Positions 42,648 to 50,326 of a DNA stretch of 64,000 nucleotides are shown here, piece by piece. The notes below the pieces were generated by a model that was given only the letters and a program-made list of their open reading frames with translations, was not told the origin of the DNA and did not search any database. Location of the stretch: positions 372,001 through 436,000 of the forward strand of contig NZ_CP108381.1 of NCBI RefSeq assembly GCF_035956715.1. The letters are read 5' to 3'. The translations under genes and the position numbers were made by a program. This DNA is from Nocardia sp. NBC_01329 (GTDB lineage: Bacteria > Actinomycetota > Actinomycetes > Mycobacteriales > Mycobacteriaceae). Numbering within the stretch: position 1 is the stretch's first letter; every line of letters starts with the position of its first letter.

Positions 42648-43732
42648 TATTCGTCATCCTTACTATCGTTTCGCGCCGCGGCTGCCGTGGCGGTGACGTC
42701 CTGCCGCCCGGTGATGGTGACATGTTCCGGCCCGCCGGAAGCGGAAGGCTCCCGCTCAGCGGCTGCCACACTGTCCCGCTCAGCGGCTGCCGCACTGTCC
42801 CGCTCAGCGGTTGTGCCGGCCTCCTGGTCGGCGGGTGTGCCATTTTCCCGGGTGGCCGCGACCGCACCCCGGCCGACACCCAGGCCGTCGCCCAATCGCG
42901 TCAGTGCCAGTGCGGCCAGGGGAAGTTCGGCGCCCACCCGGCCGCCGAGATCCAGGGCAAGGGCCAGATCCTTCTCACCGAGTTCACGCACATGGGTGAG
43001 GATCGACAGCCAGAAGTCGCCCTCGTCGATCGGGGCTGTCGTATCGCGCAGCATGATCGAACCCGCCCCGCCGGTCACCGCGTCGGAATGGCGGACCACC
43101 TTGCCCAGCACGGTGATATCGAGCCCGGCGGCCTCGGCCAGCCGCTGTGCCTCGGTGGCGGCCGTGAAGGAGATGAAATGCAACAGGTTACGCGCGAGCT
43201 TCATCCGGGTACCGGCTCCGATTTCGCCCGCGTGCACGACCATATCGGCGAAACAACCGAAGGGCTCGCGCACCGCGTCGACCGCCTCGTCGCTGCCGCC
43301 GATCATCACTGCCAGCCGTCCGCTGTCCGCGCCCGCCGCGCCGCCGCTGACCGGTGCGTCGATCAGATCCACGCCGTGTTCGGCGCAGAGCCCGGCGAAT
43401 TCGACAGCCGATTCGTCACCGATGGTGGAGTGCACGGCCACCACGGTGCCGGGGGCGGCGGTGCTGAGTACGCCGTTCTCCCCGGTCAGTACGGAGCGGA
43501 CCTGCTGATCGTTGACGACCGCGATGCTGATGATCCCGCATTTCGCGGCCACTTCGGCCGCTGTCCCGGCCGCTTCCGCGCCGGCGGAGGTGAACGGTTC
43601 GAGCGCTTCGGCGCGGGTATCGCAGACAGTGAGCCCACCGCGCCAGTCCAGCAGCTTCTTCGCCATCGGCGCGCCCATCGACCCCAGGCCGATGAAACCC
43701 ACCCGCGTGCCGGCGCCGGAGTCGGCGCTCAT
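42647..43732 (-). CDS. 3-Hydroxyisobutyrate/6-phosphogluconate dehydrogenase-type NAD(P) oxidoreductase with repeat tail
   Basis: The product is 361 residues. The N-terminal Rossmann motif is VGFIGLGSMGAPMAKKLL, the second motif DAPVSGGAAGA and the catalytic Lys lies in GAGTRMKLARNL, all as in beta-hydroxyacid dehydrogenases. From about residue 290 the protein is extended by about 70 Ala/Glu/Asp/Ser-rich residues encoded in part by a 24-bp tandem repeat (AERDSVAA, AERDSAAA). It overlaps both the SDR gene upstream and the FAD gene downstream by one base. It may reduce or oxidise a 3-hydroxyacyl intermediate of the pathway. Confidence 0.85.
   Translation of the reverse strand: MSADSGAGTRVGFIGLGSMGAPMAKKLLDWRGGLTVCDTRAEALEPFTSAGAEAAGTAAEVAAKCGIISIAVVNDQQVRSVLTGENGVLSTAAPGTVVAVHSTIGDESAVEFAGLCAEHGVDLIDAPVSGGAAGADSGRLAVMIGGSDEAVDAVREPFGCFADMVVHAGEIGAGTRMKLARNLLHFISFTAATEAQRLAEAAGLDITVLGKVVRHSDAVTGGAGSIMLRDTTAPIDEGDFWLSILTHVRELGEKDLALALDLGGRVGAELPLAALALTRLGDGLGVGRGAVAATRENGTPADQEAGTTAERDSAAAAERDSVAAAEREPSASGGPEHVTITGRQDVTATAAAARNDSKDDE
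42751..42817. repeat. 24-bp in-frame tandem repeat
   Basis: Three copies of CCCGCTCAGCGG plus about 12 more bases lie at 42751-42774, 42775-42798 and 42799-42817 (partial). The first two differ by one base. Each adds eight residues (AERDSxAA) to the tail of the 3-hydroxyacid dehydrogenase, so copy number can vary without breaking the frame. Confidence 0.85.
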
Positions 43733-44481
43733 CAGCGGATCACCTGACCGCCGTCGACGCAGAAGATCTGCCCGGTGACCCAGGAGGCGTCGTCGGAGAG
43801 CAGGTAGAGCAAGGCACCGGCCATATCATCGGGCGTGCCCATCCGCTTGAGCGGCAACCGGTTCACCATGTCCTCGACCATGCTCTGTGGGGTGGTGGTT
43901 TTGGTGGCCTCGGTATCGGTGGGGCCGGGGGCGATCGCGTTGACCCGGATATTCGATCCACCGAGTTCGGTGGCGAGCTGCTGGGTGAGGCCGTTGATAC
44001 CGACCTTGGCCAGACCGTAGAAACCGGAGTACACCCAGGCCGCCGTGGAGGACTGGTTGACGATCGAACCGCCGCCGTTCGCGGCCATGTTCTCCCAGAC
44101 CGCGCGGGTCATCACCAGCGCGCCGTCCAGGTTCACCGACATGAACTTCTTGTAGTAATCCCAGGGCACGGTGAGCAGCAGATCGAGCTTCATCCCGCCG
44201 TAGATGGCGGCGTTGTTGACCAGATGATCGATCTTGCCGTACTTCTCGACTGTGAAATCGGCCAGCGCCTTCGCCGAATCGGGGTCCGAGACGTCGACGG
44301 TATGGAAGGCTGCGGTACCGCCGTCGGCCACGATCTTCTCGGCGACGGCCGTACCGCCCTCCTCGTTCAGATCCGCGACGACGACCGACGCGCCCTCGGC
44401 GGCCAGCGCCTGCGCGTAGACCTCGCCGATACCGCGGGCGGCGCCGGTGACAATGGCGGTCCTGCCGGTGAAACGAGCCAT
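43732..44481 (-). CDS. Short-chain dehydrogenase/reductase
   Basis: The product is 249 residues. The classical SDR motifs are IVTGAARGIGE (cofactor), NNAAIYGG, a catalytic Ser in VNQSST and Tyr-x-x-x-Lys in YGLAK. The C-terminal VNAIAPGPTDTEA and DGGQVIR are typical of NAD(H)-dependent 3-hydroxyacyl or hydroxysteroid dehydrogenases. ATG 44481 has GAGGAG eight bases upstream; the frame is open well upstream without family resemblance. It shares the stop/start overlap TGATG with the next gene, so the two are coupled in the catabolic operon. Confidence 0.9.
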   Translation of the reverse strand: MARFTGRTAIVTGAARGIGEVYAQALAAEGASVVVADLNEEGGTAVAEKIVADGGTAAFHTVDVSDPDSAKALADFTVEKYGKIDHLVNNAAIYGGMKLDLLLTVPWDYYKKFMSVNLDGALVMTRAVWENMAANGGGSIVNQSSTAAWVYSGFYGLAKVGINGLTQQLATELGGSNIRVNAIAPGPTDTEATKTTTPQSMVEDMVNRLPLKRMGTPDDMAGALLYLLSDDASWVTGQIFCVDGGQVIR

Positions 44482-44615
44482 GGGTTGAGCTCCTCGCTGT
44501 TCGGGAAAGATTGTTTGTCGGGAAAGGGTTTTCGCGCTGTCGGGTGGTACATATCCCCGCTGCGCTGTACGGAGTTCGCGCCGGCTGTGCAGGCACCCGA
44601 TGCGCTTCCGCCGGC

Positions 44616-46085
44616 CTACTGCGCGGTGGCGACGAGTTTGGTCTCCAGGTACTCCTCGAACCCCGCGACGCCCATCTCGCGGCCGATACCGGACTGTTTG
44701 TAGCCCCCGAACGGCGCGTCGGCGCTGTACCACATACCGCCGTTGACGCCGAGCGTGCCGGTGCGCACCCGGTCGGTGACCCGGCGGATGCGCTCGGGGT
44801 CCTTACCCCAGACCGCGCCGGACAGGCCGTACGGGGAATCGTTGGCGATCCGGATGGCGTCGTCGTCGCCGTCGTAGGGCAGGACCACCAGGACGGGACC
44901 GAATATCTCCTCCTGGGCGGCCTTGGCGCTGTTGTCCAGATCGGCGATAACCGTGGGTTCGACGTAGAACCCACGGTCGTGTTCGGCCGGGCGGCCGCCG
45001 CCGGCCACGATCCGGCCGCCGTCGGCGCGGGCGCTGTCGATATAGCCGAGCACCCGGGTGCGCTGGCGGTCGGAGATGACCGGACCGCAGACGGTGCCGG
45101 GATTCGTGGGATCGCCGGGGCGGATACTGCTCATCGTCTTGGCGGCGGCCTCGAGCGCCTCGTCGTACTTGTTGCGCGGTACGAGCAGGCGGGTCGACAG
45201 GGCGCAGCCCTGACCGGCGTGTACACACAGCGAGAACCCGGCGTAGCCGACCGCGGTGGCGAGGTCGGCATCGTCGAGCACGATGAAGGCCGACTTCCCG
45301 CCGAGTTCGAGGAAGGTCTTCTTGAGATTGGCGGCGGCCGAGGCCATCACGGCGCGACCGGTATTGGTGGACCCGGTGAAGCTGATCAGATCGACCCGCG
45401 GATCAGCCGAGAGCTGCGCACCCAGGTTGTGGTCGGAGGAAGTGACGATATTGACCACACCGGGCGGGATATCGGTTTCCTCGGTGATGATCGACGCCAG
45501 GGCCGCCGCGCACCACGGAGTGTCGGGGGCAGGCTTCAGGACGATGGTGTTGCCGGCGGCCAGTGCCGGGCCCAGTTTCGCGAAGTTGATCTGGTGCGGG
45601 AAGTTCCACGGGGTGATCGCGCCGACCACACCGATCGCTTCGCGCCGCAGTGCTCGGTGGGTGCTGATGCCCATCGGCGCGGCCACGCCGAGTTCGGTTT
45701 CCCATTCATAGTTCGCGGCCAGCCGGGTAGCGAAGCTCAGATCCTCGACGGGCCCCTCGAGCTGCGGCCCGCTGGTGAACATGATCGGCGCGCCTACTTC
45801 GGCGACGGTGATCTCGCGTAGTTCCTCGGCGTGCGCCTTCAGCCGCGCCTGCAACTGCTCCAGGCAGTGCACCCGGAAGGCATGGTCGCGGGACCAGTCG
45901 GTCTCGTCGAAGGCGATGCGGGCGGCGGCGATCGCGGCGTTCATATCGGCCGCGTCCGCGTCGGCAGCCGTGCCGATGATCTCTTCGGTCGCCGGGTTCA
46001 CATTCTCGAACACGCCGTTGCCGCCGGGCATGAGGCTGCCGCCGATCAGCAGTCGAGAACTGTCGCCGGGCAGAAGACTGTTCAT
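44616..46085 (-). CDS. NAD(P)-dependent aldehyde dehydrogenase
   Basis: The product is 489 residues of the ALDH superfamily: catalytic Cys294 (GQGCALS), Glu260 (LELGGKSAF), the cofactor motif FTGSTNTGRAV and the structural EEIFGPVLVV. The N-terminus LLIGGSLMPGGNGVFENVNPATEEII is standard. ATG 46085 has a GGGG stretch seven bases upstream; longer in-frame starts lack support. It is first in the leftward operon and divergent from the P450 operon. It probably oxidises an aldehyde made by P450 or SDR steps to an acid. Confidence 0.92.
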   Translation of the reverse strand: MNSLLPGDSSRLLIGGSLMPGGNGVFENVNPATEEIIGTAADADAADMNAAIAAARIAFDETDWSRDHAFRVHCLEQLQARLKAHAEELREITVAEVGAPIMFTSGPQLEGPVEDLSFATRLAANYEWETELGVAAPMGISTHRALRREAIGVVGAITPWNFPHQINFAKLGPALAAGNTIVLKPAPDTPWCAAALASIITEETDIPPGVVNIVTSSDHNLGAQLSADPRVDLISFTGSTNTGRAVMASAAANLKKTFLELGGKSAFIVLDDADLATAVGYAGFSLCVHAGQGCALSTRLLVPRNKYDEALEAAAKTMSSIRPGDPTNPGTVCGPVISDRQRTRVLGYIDSARADGGRIVAGGGRPAEHDRGFYVEPTVIADLDNSAKAAQEEIFGPVLVVLPYDGDDDAIRIANDSPYGLSGAVWGKDPERIRRVTDRVRTGTLGVNGGMWYSADAPFGGYKQSGIGREMGVAGFEEYLETKLVATAQ

Positions 46086-46396
46086 GGAAGACCCCAATAC
46101 TGTCTGGACAGGTGTATGGAATATAGTCCGGACTGTTTCGCGAGTGCAAGAACTGGTTCTATCGTGCATGCTCCGTGCTGATCGTGCCCGATGGGTGGGG
46201 CGGACGGCGTCGGTAATGCCGGCTGTTCTCTGAGCTCCGTCGTCTTCATGCTTCTGAACAGTCAATTCCCGTGCGATCATTGTCGCGGGGGCGCGCCGCT
46301 GGTACCGTCCAGACACATGTCCAGCTATGTGTCTCTCCCTGGCGGCCGATCGGTCGCGCCCGGCGAGAACTCGTTATCGAAACAGAGGTGGGTCCG
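46086..46396. promoter_or_regulatory. Divergent promoter of the catabolic operons, three regulatory motifs
   Basis: The region holds CTGTCTGGACAG (46100-46111), the palindrome AGTCCGGACT (46125-46134) 24 bases away, the KstR-type repeat AGAAC-TG-GTTCT (46149-46160), and CGTCCAGACA (46306-46315). The first three lie close to the aldehyde dehydrogenase start, the fourth close to the P450 start. GAGGTGGG precedes the P450 start. I cannot place -35/-10 boxes with confidence. Confidence 0.6.
46149..46160. promoter_or_regulatory. KstR-type operator AGAACTGGTTCT
   Basis: Perfect inverted arms AGAAC and GTTCT are separated by TG. This matches the established KstR consensus TNNAACNNGTTNNA (cholesterol regulon of mycobacteria and Rhodococcus), with A instead of T only at the weak outer position. 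Confidence 0.6.
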
Positions 46397-47602
46397 ATGA
46401 CGGCCGCATCGTTGGAGCCGGTGGCGTTCGATCCGTACGACTACGTCTTCCACGAGGACCCGTACCCGATCTACGCCCGGCTGCGCGCGGAGGAGCCGCT
46501 CTACTACAACGCGAAACTCGATTTCTACGCGTTGTCCCGGCACGCGGATGTCACCGCGGGGTTCCGCAACGCGGCCCAGCTGTCGAACGCCAACGGGGTC
46601 TCGCTGGACCCCGCGGCGTGGGGACCACACGCGCACAAGACCATGTCGTTCCTCGCCATGGACGACCCCCGCCATATGCGGATGCGCAAGCTGGTCTTCA
46701 AGGGCTTCACGCCCAAGCGGGTGGCCGATATGGAGACCCGCATCCGGGAATTGACGCTCGAATACCTGGAACCGGCTCTGCTGCGCGGTGAATTCGACTG
46801 GATCCAGGAATTCGCCGGCAAACTGCCGATGGACGTCATCTCCGAGTTGATGGGCGTACCGGTCGCCGACCGCGACGAGATCCGCCATATGGCGGATATG
46901 GTCATGCACCGTGAGGACGGCGTCACCGATGTCCCGGATACGGCGATCGAGGCCTCGCTGAACCTGGTCGTCTACTACGCGGACATGGTCGCGCAGCGCC
47001 GGAAGAAGCCGGTCGACGACCTCACCTCCGCGCTGCTCGAGGCCGAGATCGACGGTGACCGGCTCACCGACGACGAGATCATCGGCTTCATGTTCCTGAT
47101 GGTCGTCGCCGGGAACGAGACCACCACCAAACTGCTGGGCAACGCCCTGTACTGGGCGGGCCGCAATCCGGCGGAATACGCGAAGGTCGCCGCCGATCCG
47201 GAGCGGGTTCCGGACTGGGTCGAGGAGACCCTGCGCTACGACACCTCCAGCCAGATTGTCGCGCGGACCGCCACCGAGGAACTGGAATACCACGGCCGGG
47301 TGATCCCGGCCGGGTCGAAGGTGCTGCTGCTGATCGGTTCGGCCAACCGGGACAGCGATGTGTTCGACGACGGTGACAGCTTCGACCTGGACCGTGCGGA
47401 AAAGGGCAACCTGGCCAGTTTCGGCGCCGGGGTGCACTTCTGCCTCGGTGCGCATCTGGCCCGTCTGGAAACCACGGTCGCGCTGCGCGAATTCGCCGCA
47501 CGCGTGAAGTCCTACCGAGTCCGCGAGGACGAATTCGTCCGCGTGCACTCGTCCAATGTCCGGGGCTTCGCCGAGCTCCCGATCTCCGTGGAGGTGCGGT
47601 AA
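46397..47602 (+). CDS. Cytochrome P450
   Basis: The product is 401 residues. Key parts are the I-helix VVAGNETTTK (oxygen activation), the K-helix EETLR, and the heme loop FGAGVHFCLGAHLAR with Cys349 as the heme ligand. It is of bacterial class I type and needs a ferredoxin and reductase, which are not in the window. ATG 46397 has GAGGTGGG about six bases upstream. It begins the rightward operon and its stop is directly followed by the next ATG. CYP123-like relatives sit in a comparable neighbourhood in mycobacteria, but the assignment at subfamily level is unsure. Confidence 0.92.
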   Translation: MTAASLEPVAFDPYDYVFHEDPYPIYARLRAEEPLYYNAKLDFYALSRHADVTAGFRNAAQLSNANGVSLDPAAWGPHAHKTMSFLAMDDPRHMRMRKLVFKGFTPKRVADMETRIRELTLEYLEPALLRGEFDWIQEFAGKLPMDVISELMGVPVADRDEIRHMADMVMHREDGVTDVPDTAIEASLNLVVYYADMVAQRRKKPVDDLTSALLEAEIDGDRLTDDEIIGFMFLMVVAGNETTTKLLGNALYWAGRNPAEYAKVAADPERVPDWVEETLRYDTSSQIVARTATEELEYHGRVIPAGSKVLLLIGSANRDSDVFDDGDSFDLDRAEKGNLASFGAGVHFCLGAHLARLETTVALREFAARVKSYRVREDEFVRVHSSNVRGFAELPISVEVR

Positions 47603-48403
47603 ATGCCCCGGTTCAACCCCCATCCCGAGAAACGGCCGACCATCGTGGCCGGTGCTTCGTCGGGTATCGGCGCCGCCACCGCCGTGGAACTGGCCGCACA
47701 GGGGCATCCGGTGGCGCTCGGTGCGCGCCGGGTGGAGATCCTGGAAGATCTGGCCGGCAAGATCCGCGCCGATGGAGGCACCGCGTTCGCACACCGTCTC
47801 GATGTGACCGACCAGGCCTCGGTGGACGCATTCGTGGCGGCGTCGGAAGCGGCCATCGGGCCCACCGAGATCCTGGTCTCCGGGGCCGGCGATATCGAAT
47901 TCGGGCTGATCCAGGACATGGACCCGGCCGATTTCGCGCATCAGGTACAGATCCATCTGATCGGCGCGCACCGTATGGCCCACGCGGTGCTGCCCGGGAT
48001 GCTGTCCCGGCGGCGCGGCGATCTGGTGCTGATCAGTTCCGACTGCGCTCCACTGCCGCGGCCGTGGAACGGCGCCTACAGCGCCGCCAAGGCCGGGGTC
48101 GAGGCCATGGTGCAGCAGATGCGAATGGAGTTGGAGGGCTCCGGTATCCGGGCGTCTCTGGTACGGCCGGGGCCGACCGTCACCGGTATGGGAATGAACG
48201 CCTCACCCGAGGTGGTGGGGCCGCTGCTGGAGTCCTGGCAGGCCTGGGGTTTGGCGCGCCATCCGTACATGTTGCGCGCCGGCGATCTGGCGCGGGCGGT
48301 CGCCGCGGTCGTCGGGACTCCACGGGGCGCCCATCTCGTACTCGTCGAGGTCCAACCGGAAGCGCCGCTGCGGCCGCTCCCGGAAGAAGGAAAGGGCTCC
48401 TGA
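47603..48403 (+). CDS. Short-chain dehydrogenase/reductase
   Basis: The product is 266 residues. It has the glycine-rich motif VAGASSGIGAAT, SGAG in place of NNAG, the catalytic Ser in ISSDCAP and YSAAK (Tyr and Lys). The N-terminus MPRFNPHPEKRPTIV extends a little beyond the fold. It starts on the base after the P450 stop (TAAATG) and overlaps the CYP125-like gene by one base, so the three are translated as a unit. It probably oxidises a hydroxylated product of one of the P450s, or reduces its ketone. Confidence 0.9.
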   Translation: MPRFNPHPEKRPTIVAGASSGIGAATAVELAAQGHPVALGARRVEILEDLAGKIRADGGTAFAHRLDVTDQASVDAFVAASEAAIGPTEILVSGAGDIEFGLIQDMDPADFAHQVQIHLIGAHRMAHAVLPGMLSRRRGDLVLISSDCAPLPRPWNGAYSAAKAGVEAMVQQMRMELEGSGIRASLVRPGPTVTGMGMNASPEVVGPLLESWQAWGLARHPYMLRAGDLARAVAAVVGTPRGAHLVLVEVQPEAPLRPLPEEGKGS

Positions 48404-49626
48404 TGGCAACCGCACTGCCTCCCGGCTTCGATTTCACCGACCCCGCGCTGTGGGCCGACCGCAGCCCGGTCGAGGAATTCGCGCTGCTGCGGCGGACCGC
48501 GCCGGTGTGGTGGAACGCCCAATCCGACGAGACTTCGGGCGGTTTCAACGACGGCGGCTACTGGGTGGTCAGCACGCTGGAAGACGTCAAGGAACTCTCC
48601 CGCAACCCGGAGCTGTACTCGTCGCAGCAGAAGGGGGCCATCGTCCGGCTGCCCGGCGATATCACCCCCGACCAGATGCAGCTCACCGAAGCGCTGCTGG
48701 TGAACATGGATCCACCCAAGCATTCCAAGGTGCGGCGCATCGTCGCCAAGGGTTTCACCCCGCGCGCGGTGGAGGGCCTGCGTGACGCGCTCACCGAGCG
48801 CGCGCATCGGATCGTGCACGAGGCGAAGAAGAGCGGCGGCGGTGATTTCGTGACCCAGGTGGCCTGCGAACTGCCCTTGCAGGCGATCGCCGAACTGCTC
48901 GGGGTCCCGCAGGAGGACCGGCGCAAGGTGTTCGACTGGTCCAACCAGATGCTCAACTACGACGATCCCGAATACGGTGACCCGACCGTGGCCTCGGCGG
49001 AGATCCTCGGTTATGCCTGGAACATGGCCGAGCAGCGGCGGGGTTGTCCGGCCGACGATATCGTCACCCAGCTGGTCAACGCCGATGTCGACGGGGACGG
49101 ACTGGCCTCCGACGAGTTCGGCTTCTTCGTGATTCTGCTCGCGGTCGCCGGTAACGAGACCACCCGTAACGCCATCACCCACGGTATGAAGGCGTTCGTG
49201 GATCACCCCGAACAGTGGGAGCTGTACCGGGAGCAGCGGCCGCGTACCACACCCGATGAGGTCGTGCGCTGGGCCACTCCGGTCACGGCCTTCCAGCGCA
49301 CGGCCACCGCGGATCACATTCTGGGCGGCCGGGAGATCGAGAAGGGGCAGCGCCTCGGATTGTTCTACAGCTCGGCCAATTTCGACGAAGCCGGTTTCGA
49401 CGAACCGTTCACCTTCGATATCCTGCGCGATCCGAATCCGCATGTCGGCTTCGGTGGCACCGGCACTCATTACTGTGTGGGTGCGAACCTGGCCCGGCTG
49501 GAAATCGACCTCATGTTCAACGCGATCGCCGACGCCATGCCCGGCCTGAAATCCGTTTCCGATCCGGTACGGTTGCGTTCGGGGTGGATCAACGGAATCA
49601 AGAGTTGGCAGGTGCGCTACGAATGA
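48403..49626 (+). CDS. Cytochrome P450, CYP125-like (steroid C26/27-hydroxylase type)
   Basis: The product is 407 residues. The I-helix LLAVAGNETTRNAITHGM, the segment DHPEQWELYREQRP, DEVVRWATPVTAFQRT and the heme region NPHVGFGGTGTHYCVGANLAR (Cys358) run close to CYP125 as I know it, including the terminal LRSGWINGIKSWQVRYE. CYP125 starts cholesterol side-chain breakdown by oxidising the terminal methyl. ATG 48403 overlaps the SDR stop by one base and GGAAGAAGG lies upstream. The KstR-type site before the operon supports a sterol role. It could instead be a paralogue for another isoprenoid or lipid. Confidence 0.88.
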   Translation: MATALPPGFDFTDPALWADRSPVEEFALLRRTAPVWWNAQSDETSGGFNDGGYWVVSTLEDVKELSRNPELYSSQQKGAIVRLPGDITPDQMQLTEALLVNMDPPKHSKVRRIVAKGFTPRAVEGLRDALTERAHRIVHEAKKSGGGDFVTQVACELPLQAIAELLGVPQEDRRKVFDWSNQMLNYDDPEYGDPTVASAEILGYAWNMAEQRRGCPADDIVTQLVNADVDGDGLASDEFGFFVILLAVAGNETTRNAITHGMKAFVDHPEQWELYREQRPRTTPDEVVRWATPVTAFQRTATADHILGGREIEKGQRLGLFYSSANFDEAGFDEPFTFDILRDPNPHVGFGGTGTHYCVGANLARLEIDLMFNAIADAMPGLKSVSDPVRLRSGWINGIKSWQVRYE

Positions 49627-50108
49627 ACGTTCGAGATATTCCGGTGAACACACTGTCCGGTTCGGCTTCCACGCTCGGTGAGCTGGTCGGCGACCGGGTG
49701 GTACTGCTGGTCAATGTCGCGTCGAAATGCGGGTTGACACCGCAGTACACCGGCTTGGTCGAACTGCAGAAGAACTACGGTGACCGTGGTTTCAGCGTGG
49801 TCGGTGTCCCGTGCAACCAGTTCATGGGCCAGGAACCGGGTAGCGCCGACGAGATCCAGCAGTTCTGCTCGACCACCTACGGGGTGGACTTTCCCCTGCT
49901 GGAGAAGGTCGAGGTGAACGGCGACGGCCGGCATCCGCTGTACCGCGAGGTCATCGACACTCCCGACGCCGAGGGCGCGGCCGGGGATGTGCAGTGGAAT
50001 TTCGAGAAGTTCCTGATCGGCCGGGACGGTGTCGTGGCCGGGCGATTCCGGCCCACTACCACACCGGATGCGGACACGCTGATCGCGGCGATCGAGAAAG
50101 CGCTGTAA
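49623..50108 (+). CDS. Glutathione peroxidase family peroxidase
   Basis: The product is 161 residues. The peroxidatic residue is Cys36 in ASKCGLTPQY (Cys, not selenocysteine), followed by the VPCNQFMGQEPG loop and WNFEKFLI, giving the Cys-Gln-Trp set. Actinobacterial enzymes of this family use thioredoxin rather than glutathione. It overlaps the CYP125-like gene by four bases (ATGA), so it may remove peroxides produced by uncoupled P450 turnover or lipid hydroperoxides (inference). A terminator with a T-run follows. Confidence 0.9.
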   Translation: MNVRDIPVNTLSGSASTLGELVGDRVVLLVNVASKCGLTPQYTGLVELQKNYGDRGFSVVGVPCNQFMGQEPGSADEIQQFCSTTYGVDFPLLEKVEVNGDGRHPLYREVIDTPDAEGAAGDVQWNFEKFLIGRDGVVAGRFRPTTTPDADTLIAAIEKAL

Positions 50109-50133
50109 CCCATGCCGTAACGGCTTATGATCG

Positions 50134-50167
50134 AGGCCCGCCCACCCAGTGGTGAGCGGGCCTTTTT
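50134..50167 (+). terminator. Rho-independent terminator of the P450 operon
   Basis: Arms AGGCCCGC (50134-50141) and GCGGGCCT (50156-50163) are followed by TTTT. This is the only clear hairpin here with a true U-tract. Confidence 0.8.
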
Positions 50168-50263
50168 CACTTTCTACCTGCGAAAACGGCGTGATACGGC
50201 GGAATCCGGACGTGATCGGTGAAAACCGCCCGTCCGGCTTGAATCAGCCATAACATGGACAAC

Positions 50264-50273
50264 TGTCTGGACA
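50264..50273. promoter_or_regulatory. TGTCTGGACA operator-like site upstream of the mce-like gene
   Basis: This exact 10-mer also occurs at 46101-46110. It overlaps an AT-rich CATAAAT stretch 55 bases before the GTG start, so it is placed to block or activate the promoter. Confidence 0.5.
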
Positions 50274-50326
50274 TAAATCCGGCTCAGTTCGGCGCGCCGG
50301 GGTGCCGAACGGTTCGAGGCAGGTGA

